The notes under the pieces: generated by a model
Database searches by the model: none
Seen by the model: the letters and a program-made list of their open reading frames with translations, nothing else
Told to the model about the DNA's origin: nothing
Origin: Rhizobium sp. Q54
GTDB lineage: Bacteria; Pseudomonadota; Alphaproteobacteria; Rhizobiales; Beijerinckiaceae
Reading direction: 5' to 3'
Length of the DNA stretch: 6,712 nt
NCBI GenBank assembly: GCA_945901195.1
Contig: CAMDKB010000257.1
Span: 1 to 6,712, forward strand
Translations under genes and position numbers: made by a program
Part shown: positions 1 to 6,076 of the stretch, in pieces
Layout of the letters: every line of letters begins with the position of its first letter
How positions within the stretch are numbered: position 1 is the first letter of the stretch

Positions 1-148
1 ACGGCGTGCCGACGCGGAATTTCCAGATCACGGCATCGACAAAAAGACGATTGCCAACATCGCTGTTGCGACCGACCGTGCCGGGACGACCCGGAAGCAA
101 ATTTTCAATCCGAGCGAATTGATCGTCGCGCAAAGCATGGCGTTCCAT
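1..148 (-). CDS. IS5-family transposase, N-terminal 49 codons only (runs off the left edge)
   Basis: The gene begins at an ATG (minus strand, 148-146) and is open to the window edge. It starts MERHALRDDQFARIENLLPG, followed by GRPGTVGRNSDVGNRLF and an AVIWKFRVGTP segment. This pattern (basic start, D-x-Q-(F/W)-x-R-I-x-x-L-LPG-R-x-G, then N-R-x-F-V-(D/E)-A-(V)-x-W-x-x-R-x-G-x-P) is the helix-turn-helix N-terminal domain (DUF4096-like) of IS5-family transposases. The catalytic DDE residues would lie further left, outside the window, so I cannot say whether the enzyme is intact. A strong ribosome binding site lies 6 nt upstream of the ATG. Confidence 0.8.
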   Translation of the reverse strand, partial: MERHALRDDQFARIENLLPGRPGTVGRNSDVGNRLFVDAVIWKFRVGTP

Positions 149-153
149 CGCAA

Positions 154-170
154 GCCTCCTTCAGGAAGGC
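154..170 (-). promoter_or_regulatory. Ribosome binding site of the transposase, inside a small hairpin
   Basis: On the minus strand AAGGAGG (161-155) stands 6 nt before the transposase ATG and fixes that start. The same bases form the 3' arm of a possible hairpin: GCCTTC (170-165) can pair with GGAGGC (159-154), six pairs including one G-T, around a five-base loop. A shifted register with a TGAA loop is also possible. In either fold the Shine-Dalgarno bases are paired, which could lower translation. The pairing is seen in the sequence; the effect on expression is inferred. Confidence 0.5.
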
Positions 171-247
171 TCCCCATGAATCACGCTTTCACTGATTTGC
201 GAATCCCTTAAATGACGACAGGCCCTAGTGCGCTTGCGGGAGAAGGA

Positions 248-269
248 AGCGGAATACCCCTATTCCGCT
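248..269. terminator. Perfect 9-bp hairpin, probable factor-independent terminator at the end of the monooxygenase gene
   Basis: AGCGGAATA (248-256) and TATTCCGCT (261-269) are exact reverse complements around a CCCC loop. The TAG stop of the monooxygenase gene (262-260, minus) falls in the stem-loop. For plus-strand transcripts the stem is followed by GCC and five T at 273-277, a fair terminator tail. For the monooxygenase transcript the tail is the weaker TCCTTCTCC. It may therefore act in both directions: it would end the monooxygenase transcript and shield that gene from rightward transcription coming from the insertion-sequence side. The hairpin is certain; its activity as a terminator is inferred. 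Confidence 0.5.
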
Positions 270-1600
270 GCCTTTTTCGCGCGTGCGTCCGCATAAGTAT
301 TCACCGGGAAGGGCAGCCCGAGATTTTCGCGCAATGTCGTGCCTTCATATTCGCGGCGATAGAGGCCCCGGCGTTGCAGCTCTGGCACCACCAGTTCGAT
401 AAAATCCTTCAGCCCCAGCGGAAACATCGGCGGCATGATGTTGAAGCCATCGGCGGCGCCCGTGGAATACCATTCTTCGAGGTTATCGGCGACTTCTTTC
501 ACTGAACCGAAAATCATGCGATGACCGCGCGCGCCCGCTGCACGTTCATAGACTTGCCGGATTGTCAGGCCCTCGCGTTTGGCAAGATCAAGCATGACAC
601 GTTGCCGTCCTTCCTGCATGCCGTTGGGCGGCGCATCGGGCATGGGCGCATCCGGATCATGCTTGCTGAGATCGAGGCCAATCAGATCGCTAACGACGCG
701 CAGGCCGACTTCGGGATGAATCAACGCCTGCAATTCATCAAATTTGGCCTGCGATTCTTCACGAGTCGCGCCAACAAAAGGCACAACGCCAGGCATGATC
801 TTGATGGAGGAAGGCTCGCGCCCGAACCGGGCTGCGCGCGCGTGAATATCCTTGCGGAAGGCGCGGCAGACTTCGATTTCCTGCTGCACGGTAAAAATGA
901 CTTCCGCGGTTTCCGCGGCGAGTTCTCGCCCGGCTTCCGATTGTCCAGCCTGCACGAGAACGGGATGCCCCTGAGGCGAACGGCGCACGGTCAAGGGCCC
1001 GCGCACGTTGAAATAAGCGCCCTTGTGATTGAGATAATGCATTTTATCTTCATCAAAATACCGCGCCCGTTCGCGATCTTCAATGAAAGCATCGTCCTCC
1101 CATGTGTTCCACAGACCCATCACGACCTTGGCGAACTCGGCGGCGCGGGCATAACGGGCGGCAGCTGGAATATGTTTGGCAGCGCCAAAATTCGGAGGTT
1201 CTGATGGCGCCGCTGAAGTGACAAGGTTCCACCCTGCCCGCCCATTGCTGATCTTGTCGAGCGAGGCAAACTGCCGCGCGACATAATAAGGCTCAATGAA
1301 TGTCGTGGAAAAAGTCGCGACCAGCCCGATATGGCTGGTAACCGCAGCCAAAGCCGACAGCATGGTCACAGGCTCTATACGCGAGGCTGCGCATCCGCGC
1401 TTCCACACTTCAATATCGTCCGGCCCGAACGTGCCGATCGTGTCAGCAAAAAAGATCATGTCGAACCGGCCTTTTTCGGCAAGCTGCACGATCTCCACGT
1501 GATGGGCGAAAGACTGGCTCGCGCCATATGGCACGGAGGGATGACGCCATGCGGCGACATGATGGCCGCCGCCCTGCACGAACAGACCCAGTTTCATCAT
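260..1600 (-). CDS. LLM-class FMN-dependent monooxygenase, NtaA/SnaA/DszA/SoxA family
   Basis: This is a 446-residue flavin monooxygenase of the bacterial luciferase superfamily, in the branch containing nitrilotriacetate monooxygenase A, pristinamycin synthase SnaA and dibenzothiophene-sulfone monooxygenase DszA. Enzymes of this kind use FMNH2 from a separate reductase and O2 to oxidise C-N or C-S compounds in the cytoplasm. Family hallmarks are the start MMKLGLFVQGGGHHVAAWRHP, then FAHHVEIVQLAEKGRFDMIF, LSALAAVTSHIGLVATFSTT, NGRAGWNLVTS, HPVLVQAGQSEAGRELAA, ADGFNIMPP, and the C-terminal VPELQRRGLYRREYEGTTLR. Length matches the family (about 440-450). An ATG at 1600 was chosen because GGGAG lies 9 nt upstream and the family motif starts there. 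In-frame ATGs at 1630, 1639 and 1753 exist but lack a ribosome binding site, and the last two lie upstream of the predicted transcription start. No reductase partner is in the window, and the true substrate cannot be told from sequence. Confidence 0.9.
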   Translation of the reverse strand: MMKLGLFVQGGGHHVAAWRHPSVPYGASQSFAHHVEIVQLAEKGRFDMIFFADTIGTFGPDDIEVWKRGCAASRIEPVTMLSALAAVTSHIGLVATFSTTFIEPYYVARQFASLDKISNGRAGWNLVTSAAPSEPPNFGAAKHIPAAARYARAAEFAKVVMGLWNTWEDDAFIEDRERARYFDEDKMHYLNHKGAYFNVRGPLTVRRSPQGHPVLVQAGQSEAGRELAAETAEVIFTVQQEIEVCRAFRKDIHARAARFGREPSSIKIMPGVVPFVGATREESQAKFDELQALIHPEVGLRVVSDLIGLDLSKHDPDAPMPDAPPNGMQEGRQRVMLDLAKREGLTIRQVYERAAGARGHRMIFGSVKEVADNLEEWYSTGAADGFNIMPPMFPLGLKDFIELVVPELQRRGLYRREYEGTTLRENLGLPFPVNTYADARAKKAAE

Positions 1601-1609
1601 GGGCGAATT

Positions 1610-1614
1610 CTCCC
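1610..1614 (-). promoter_or_regulatory. Ribosome binding site choosing the monooxygenase start
   Basis: GGGAG on the minus strand lies 9 nt before the ATG at 1600 (12 nt before a second ATG at 1597). None of the other in-frame ATGs upstream has a comparable purine-rich site, so this motif is the main argument for the 446-residue protein. Confidence 0.5.
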
Positions 1615-1637
1615 GGTCCAAGAAAGTCATTGCGTTC

Positions 1638-1666
1638 ATGATACCGCGCTTTGCGCGACCCGTCAG
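1638..1666 (-). promoter_or_regulatory. Probable housekeeping-type promoter for the monooxygenase gene
   Basis: On the minus strand CTGACG (1666-1661) and TATCAT (1643-1638) are separated by exactly 17 bp. They match the sigma-70 consensus at four of six and five of six positions. Transcription would start near 1631, giving a leader of about 30 nt before the ATG at 1600. This placement would exclude the ATGs at 1639 and 1753 as starts. I saw no clear operator repeat around it. The match is by eye, so chance remains possible. Confidence 0.45.
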
Positions 1667-1740
1667 CCTGTTTGTGCTGCGGCATTCCGGGCCACGCTTG
1701 CCGCTTGGCGCAAAGGAGCGATTCAGCGCATGATCCGCCC

Positions 1741-3993
1741 ATGTACGGCTCACGCACCAAAATCACCACCGAAATCGTGCTCGCAGGGGGCGGACACGCG
1801 CATGTGCAGGTCATCAAAAGCTTTGCGATGAAGCCCATGCCCGGCTTGCGCCTCACGCTGATTTCGCCCGATCCGCATACGCCCTATTCAGGTATGTTGC
1901 CCGGGCTGATTGCCGGGCATTACTCTTTCGACGAGACGCATATCGATCTGAATGCGCTGTGCCGCGCTGCGGGCGCGCGATTTATCATGGGCGAAGTGAC
2001 CGGACTGGATCTGCCAGGCAAACGCGTCCTCCTGGCTGGGCGGCCTGCACTGACTTATGATTTTATCTCCCTCGACACGGGTTCAACCCCAGGCGCAAAC
2101 GATGTTCCCGGAGCTGCCCTCTATGCAGTGCCGGTCAAACCTATCGCGCAATTCCTGAAGCAATGGCGGGAAATGGAAGCGCGGGCACTATCGCAGCCGG
2201 ATCGATTCACGATTGCGGTCGTGGGCGCAGGCGCGGGCGGCATCGAAGTGCTCCTCGCCGCGCAATACACCCTTCAGCGCAAGCGTGCTGCGGCAGGGAT
2301 CAAGACGCCCTTGACCTTTCATCTCTTCAATAGCGGACCGTCCGTCCTGCCCGCCGGTCCGACCATGTTACGCTCGATATTCACGCGCATTCTGAACGAG
2401 CGCGGCGTACATGTGCATAATGAATCGCCTGTCGCCGCATTGGAAAAAGGACTCATCCGTACGGCGAAGGGCGAGCAATACGACGCTGATGAAATCCTCT
2501 GGGTTACGAATGCCGGAGCACCGCACTGGCCCGCAGCCTCTGGCCTTGCAGTAGACGAAAACGGTTTCATCGCTATCGGGCCGACATTACAATCCCTGTC
2601 CCATCCAAATGTGTTTGCGGCTGGAGATGTGGCTGCGATGACATTCGATCCCCGGCCAAAGGCCGGAGTTTATGCCGTGCGGCAGGGGCCTGTTCTTGCC
2701 GAAAATCTGCGCCGTATTGTTCAAGGCAATGCACTCAAACGCTTCAAGCCACAAAGCCAGTTTCTCACACTTGTCACCAGCGGAGACAAATTTGCAGCGG
2801 CGGCGCGCAACAATATCGCCGTATCAGGCGCCTGGGTCTGGCGCTGGAAAGACTGGATCGACAGGCGCTTCATGGCGAAGTTCAATGAATTGCCAAACAT
2901 GCCAGTACAGCAAGCATTTTTCGCGCGATTGAAGGCGGCGTTTTTCCCCGCCGCACTTGCTGATGAAGATATGCGTTGCGGCGGTTGTGGCGCAAAGATC
3001 AGTGACGATGTTCTCAAGCTTGCACTTGCACGGGTTGCGCCGCTCAAGCATCCAGATGTGCTGACCGGACTGGACATGCCTGACGACGCCGCTGTCGTTC
3101 GTATTCCCGATGGGAAGATTTCGGTTCAGACAATCGATGCCTTTCGAGCGATGATTGATGACCCATATATGTTTGGAAAGATTGCGGCCAATCATGCGCT
3201 CGGCGATATCTATGCCATGGCAGCTGAACCGCATACGGCTCTCGCGGTTGTCACACTGCCCGCGGATGCGCCAACAAAGATTGAAGGCGATCTTGCGCAG
3301 ATGATGCAAGGGGCAGTGGAGGTTCTGAACGCAGCCGGCGCGGCGCTGGTTGGCGGACACACCGCCGAAGGCGCGGAATTGACGCTGGGCTTTGCCGTGA
3401 ACGGGATAGCCGATTCTGCCCACTTGCTTCGCAAGAGCGGGCTTCATGAAGGCGATGTTCTCATCCTGACCAAGGCTTTGGGAACCGGGACCTTGCTGGC
3501 GGCTGACATGCGCCACCGGGCAAAAGGCCGGCATGTCGTGGCGGCAATCGAAAGCATGCTGCAGTCCAACAGCACTGCGGCGCAAGTGTTGCGCACGCAC
3601 AAGGCTTCGGCTGCAACCGATGTGACCGGCTTTGGTCTGGCAGGACATTTGCTCGAAATGCTGCGCGCCTCGAACGTGTCCGCAAGAATTGAGATGAATG
3701 CGCTGGTCATTCTGGATGGCGCAATCGAAGCATTGACGGCTGGCATATTCAGCTCATTGCAGGGCGCGAATGGACAGGCTGCATCGCAAATTGACATGGG
3801 CAAATACAGGCACGGCGATCCCGATTTGGAAATTCTTTTCGATCCGCAAACCGCTGGCGGGTTGCTGGCGGGCATACCATCAGGCGAAGCGGCAGCCTGT
3901 CTGGAAGCCCTGAAGAAAGCCGGTTATTCGAACGCCCGTGTTATTGGCAAGGTGACGCGAAACAGCGGCCCCAGGTGTATATCCCTGGTTTAG
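1741..3993 (+). CDS. selD: Selenide, water dikinase (selenophosphate synthetase) fused to an N-terminal NDH-2-like FAD-dependent oxidoreductase domain
   Basis: This 750-residue protein supplies selenophosphate, the selenium donor for Sec-tRNA, from selenide and ATP. Residues about 10-385 are an NADH-dehydrogenase-like flavoprotein: FAD-binding IVLAGGGHAHVQV (12-24), a second Rossmann motif VVGAGAGGIE (160-169) and the FAD-contacting FAAGDV (292-297). Residues about 408-750 are SelD: RCGGCGAK, with Cys416 and Lys419 corresponding to E. coli Cys17 and Lys20, then DDAAV (448-452), Asp466, NHALGD (484-489), GGHT (538-541), TDVTGFG (626-632) and DPQTAGG (701-707). The catalytic residue is a plain Cys (TGT), not Sec. 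This fusion is known in many proteobacteria and cyanobacteria, and the job of the flavin domain is not settled; redox handling of selenium is a guess. ATG 1741 is the only plausible in-frame ATG close to the domain, but its ribosome binding site is poorly placed (AGGAG 22 nt upstream). The gene is divergent from the monooxygenase and convergent with selC. Confidence 0.96.
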   Translation: MYGSRTKITTEIVLAGGGHAHVQVIKSFAMKPMPGLRLTLISPDPHTPYSGMLPGLIAGHYSFDETHIDLNALCRAAGARFIMGEVTGLDLPGKRVLLAGRPALTYDFISLDTGSTPGANDVPGAALYAVPVKPIAQFLKQWREMEARALSQPDRFTIAVVGAGAGGIEVLLAAQYTLQRKRAAAGIKTPLTFHLFNSGPSVLPAGPTMLRSIFTRILNERGVHVHNESPVAALEKGLIRTAKGEQYDADEILWVTNAGAPHWPAASGLAVDENGFIAIGPTLQSLSHPNVFAAGDVAAMTFDPRPKAGVYAVRQGPVLAENLRRIVQGNALKRFKPQSQFLTLVTSGDKFAAAARNNIAVSGAWVWRWKDWIDRRFMAKFNELPNMPVQQAFFARLKAAFFPAALADEDMRCGGCGAKISDDVLKLALARVAPLKHPDVLTGLDMPDDAAVVRIPDGKISVQTIDAFRAMIDDPYMFGKIAANHALGDIYAMAAEPHTALAVVTLPADAPTKIEGDLAQMMQGAVEVLNAAGAALVGGHTAEGAELTLGFAVNGIADSAHLLRKSGLHEGDVLILTKALGTGTLLAADMRHRAKGRHVVAAIESMLQSNSTAAQVLRTHKASAATDVTGFGLAGHLLEMLRASNVSARIEMNALVILDGAIEALTAGIFSSLQGANGQAASQIDMGKYRHGDPDLEILFDPQTAGGLLAGIPSGEAAACLEALKKAGYSNARVIGKVTRNSGPRCISLV
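3971..3988. terminator. Weak hairpin over the selD stop region, possible terminator between selD and selC
   Basis: CCAGG (3971-3975) and CCTGG (3984-3988) can pair around an eight-base loop, just before TTTAG, which contains the selD stop (3991-3993). It lies in the only place where transcripts of the two convergent units, selD and selC, could end without entering each other. The stem is short and there is no proper T-run on either side, so it would be a poor factor-independent terminator. It may instead be chance within the last selD codons. Confidence 0.2.
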
Positions 3994-4007
3994 AAATTAC
4001 GGGTTGT

Positions 4008-4102
4008 TGGCGGAAAAGTGTGGGAGTCGAACCCACCAGAGACGTTGAACGCCCCTCACCGGTTTTGAAGACCGGGCGCCCCACCGGGAACGATACTCTT
4101 CC
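4008..4102 (-). tRNA. selC: tRNA-Sec, anticodon TCA
   Basis: This 95-nt gene has all the marks of bacterial selenocysteine tRNA. The acceptor stem is eight pairs (GGAAGAGT 4102-4095 with ACTTTTCC 4019-4012, one G-T). The D stem is six pairs with a four-base loop (4092-4077). The anticodon stem is CCGGT/ACCGG, with loop CTTCAAA and anticodon TCA at 4068-4066. The long variable arm has eight pairs (4056-4049 with 4045-4038). The T arm is GTGGG-TTCGACT-CCCAC, the discriminator is G, and CCA is encoded at 4010-4008. The 8+5 acceptor/T geometry, the six-pair D stem and the UGA-reading anticodon separate it from tRNA-Ser and from suppressors. It is charged with serine, converted by SelA and carried by SelB. 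It starts 48 bp after the selB stop on the same strand, so it may be cut from a selAB transcript. No separate promoter is obvious in that gap. Confidence 0.97.
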
Positions 4103-4150
4103 TCATTACTTTTCTGGACTCTTGCGTGTCAGTGCCCGCGCGCTAAAAAC

Positions 4151-6076
4151 TCAGCCACTGCTCCTCACCCATTTAACATCGTTGATCGGCTTGACGATGC
4201 GCCTATGTTCTCCTGACCGCCCCGTGAAGCCCAGACGATCAAAAAACTCCAACGCCTCCACGCTCAGATTTCTGCCAACACCGGACTTATCCCTGAATGC
4301 ACGAATGCTGACAAGGCCGCCGACGGTTTCCTTCGCCACATCTTCGGCAAAGCCTGCCAATTCGCGCAGCCGCAAAGGCAGATAATAACGGTTTGGCGCA
4401 ATCTGCACGGCACGGCCCATGCGCGCAACTTTCTGCAACAATTTTTCAACGCTACGCTGATCGATTTTGATTTCCGCACATAATTCTGAAATGGACGGCG
4501 GACGGCAGTTGTCGAGCAGTTTTTCAAGTTTCCCCCAAAAGGCAGCATCTTTTGGATCAAGCTGCAGGCTGGTTCCGCGCAATTTATATCCGCCGCCCGA
4601 GACCGCAAGCGCACCGTTTGCGACCAGTTCCTGCAGCATCGCCTCAAGTACGATGTCTGATATCTGTTTGCGCATTGCGTGCTGCAGCCGCTGGCGTGAA
4701 ACGCCATCTGCGCTCGCTTGCTGATCTGCTTTTCCGACGAGAGCGCAAAGCGCCGCCAAATGTTCCGTCCATTGCTGCCCTACAAAGGCTATGCTGTTGT
4801 GTCCCGCGCCAACCAGACGCATGCCCGTAATTTTCCTCCCAAGAACATCGGCGTTCGCCGGGTTCAGATTGCGCGCACAGACGAATTGACCGAATGGAAA
4901 GCCTGCAGGCGAGGCTTGAATCGCAGTAGAAAGCGCCGTGACATTATCGGCTATGTCCATCGCCTTCAAAAGCTTCAGGCGTTGCGGCTTGGCCCTGCCG
5001 CGCGCCTGCGCAAATGGATCGATGACGACGCCACCGCCAATGGTGCGCTGTCCCGATTGATCTCTTAATATGATGCGTTCGCCGAACAAGAGTGATGCCG
5101 GGGCTTGAAGAATGATCTGCGCCAGTCGTTCGCCCCCTGGCGCAATGCTGCCACCTTCCAGAATCGCAACGCGCGCAGAAATGTCGGCAGCACCAGCATG
5201 AACATGTACGGGCGACCAGTGGCGCAGCGCGCGGTTTTCAGATTTCAGGGTGCGAATGCGTGCGTCAAATCGCAACGTCGGCGCGTGAATGCCCGGCGCC
5301 AGAAGCCAGTCACCACGGCGAACGCTTTCCGTGGACAACCGGGGCGCGATAATGTTTATGGCGCAACGTTCGCCCGCCCTGCCCTGTTGCGCCTTGCGAT
5401 TTTGTGCGTGTATGCCGCGCACTCGCACTTCAATGCCGCCAGGCGAAAGAACGAGCCTGTCGTCGGTTCGCACTTCGCCTGATGACACCGCGCCAGTCAC
5501 CACAAGGCCCGCGCCATCGATAACGAAGGCACGGTCGATCGCCATGCGAAACTGACCTTCCGTTGTCGCCAGATCCTGTTTGCTTGCCGTCTCTTCCAGC
5601 CATTGGCGAAGCTCGACAACGCCAAGGCCCGTGGGCGTGGCCAAAGGGAAAATACGCGCTTGACCGAGGCAGGTGCCTTGCAAGAGTTCAGCTATTTCTG
5701 CTTTCACCTGCTCGATGCGTTCAGGCTCGACGCGGTCAATCTTGGTCAGTGCCACGACACCGCTTTTCACGTCGAGCAGATCAAGGATCGCCAGATGTTC
5801 TCGCGTCTGCGGCATGGGACCATCGTCGGCCGCGATAACCAGCATGGCGCAGTCAATCGCTGTGACGCCAGCGATCATGTTGCGAACGAACCGCTCGTGG
5901 CCGGGTACATCGACAAAGCCAAGCGTGCCAGACGTTTCCGGCACATAGGCAAAGCCCAAATCGATGGATAGGCCGCGCTTTTTTTCTTCCGGCAGGCGGT
6001 CAGTATCGACCCCCGTGAGCGCCTTCACGAGCGTCGTCTTGCCGTGGTCGATATGTCCTGCCGTCGCGATGATCAC
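4151..6076 (-). CDS. selB: Selenocysteine-specific translation elongation factor SelB
   Basis: SelB is the GTPase that brings Sec-tRNA-Sec to the ribosome at UGA codons followed by a SECIS hairpin, replacing EF-Tu for this one tRNA. The 641-residue product (E. coli 614) begins with the G domain: GHIDHGKTT (7-15, G1), TDRLPEEKKRG (25-35, switch I, typical of SelB), DVPGH (56-60, G3) and TKID (111-114, G4). Beta-barrel domains II and III follow to about residue 360. The rest is the series of winged-helix domains; the last one, with SVEALEFFDRLGFTGR near the end, corresponds to the part that binds the SECIS RNA. The start is a GTG at 6076-6074 with GGAGG 7 nt upstream. It overlaps the selA TGA by four bases (GTGA), so translation is probably coupled. 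No interruption or missing GTPase residue is seen. Confidence 0.97.
   Translation of the reverse strand: MIIATAGHIDHGKTTLVKALTGVDTDRLPEEKKRGLSIDLGFAYVPETSGTLGFVDVPGHERFVRNMIAGVTAIDCAMLVIAADDGPMPQTREHLAILDLLDVKSGVVALTKIDRVEPERIEQVKAEIAELLQGTCLGQARIFPLATPTGLGVVELRQWLEETASKQDLATTEGQFRMAIDRAFVIDGAGLVVTGAVSSGEVRTDDRLVLSPGGIEVRVRGIHAQNRKAQQGRAGERCAINIIAPRLSTESVRRGDWLLAPGIHAPTLRFDARIRTLKSENRALRHWSPVHVHAGAADISARVAILEGGSIAPGGERLAQIILQAPASLLFGERIILRDQSGQRTIGGGVVIDPFAQARGRAKPQRLKLLKAMDIADNVTALSTAIQASPAGFPFGQFVCARNLNPANADVLGRKITGMRLVGAGHNSIAFVGQQWTEHLAALCALVGKADQQASADGVSRQRLQHAMRKQISDIVLEAMLQELVANGALAVSGGGYKLRGTSLQLDPKDAAFWGKLEKLLDNCRPPSISELCAEIKIDQRSVEKLLQKVARMGRAVQIAPNRYYLPLRLRELAGFAEDVAKETVGGLVSIRAFRDKSGVGRNLSVEALEFFDRLGFTGRSGEHRRIVKPINDVKWVRSSG

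Larger units (their letters stand above)
1..225 (-). mobile_element. End of an IS5-family insertion sequence, truncated by the window edge
   Basis: This is the 5' (transposase start) end of an IS5-type element. It contains the beginning of a transposase reading leftward off the window and about 77 bp of leader between the transposase start and the presumed outer tip. The tip is placed near 221-228, where the minus strand reads CTAGGGCCTGTCGTCATT. A GGGCC-type outer end next to a CTAG or TA target would be in keeping with some IS5-family elements, but the other end is outside the window, so neither the inverted repeat nor the target duplication can be checked. The family call rests on the transposase N-terminus. 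The outer boundary is uncertain by several bases. Confidence 0.62.

Noticed and set aside
521..1204. 227-codon open frame on the plus strand.
   Set aside because: It is the opposite-strand shadow of the monooxygenase gene, which has full family motifs; the plus-strand product has no recognisable domain.
1639..1753. Longer N-terminus for the monooxygenase starting at 1753 or 1639.
   Set aside because: The extra residues are unlike the family, have no ribosome binding site, and lie upstream of the likely transcription start.
1443..1856. 137-codon minus-strand frame spanning the region between selD and the monooxygenase.
   Set aside because: It overlaps both genes in the wrong frame, has no ribosome binding site that I can see, and shows no family motif.
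2652..2666. CCGGCC-AAA-GGCCGG hairpin inside selD, followed by a short TTT.
   Set aside because: It lies in the middle of the flavoprotein domain within codons for a normal protein stretch (PRPKAG). There is no T-run, and short GC palindromes are expected in such sequence.
2824..3648. 274-codon open frame on the minus strand.
   Set aside because: It is antisense to the well-conserved SelD domain, has no recognisable domain, and is explained by GC-rich codon use.
4008..4102. selC as an integration site, since tRNA-Sec is a known target for genomic islands.
   Set aside because: No integrase gene and no repeated copy of the selC 3' end was seen in the window; both sides of selC are Sec genes.
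4104..4153. selB ends in TGA close to selC, so Sec read-through of the selB stop was considered.
   Set aside because: The frame beyond the TGA runs only 14 codons to a TAA at 4108-4106, has no conserved SelB sequence, and SelB is already full length.
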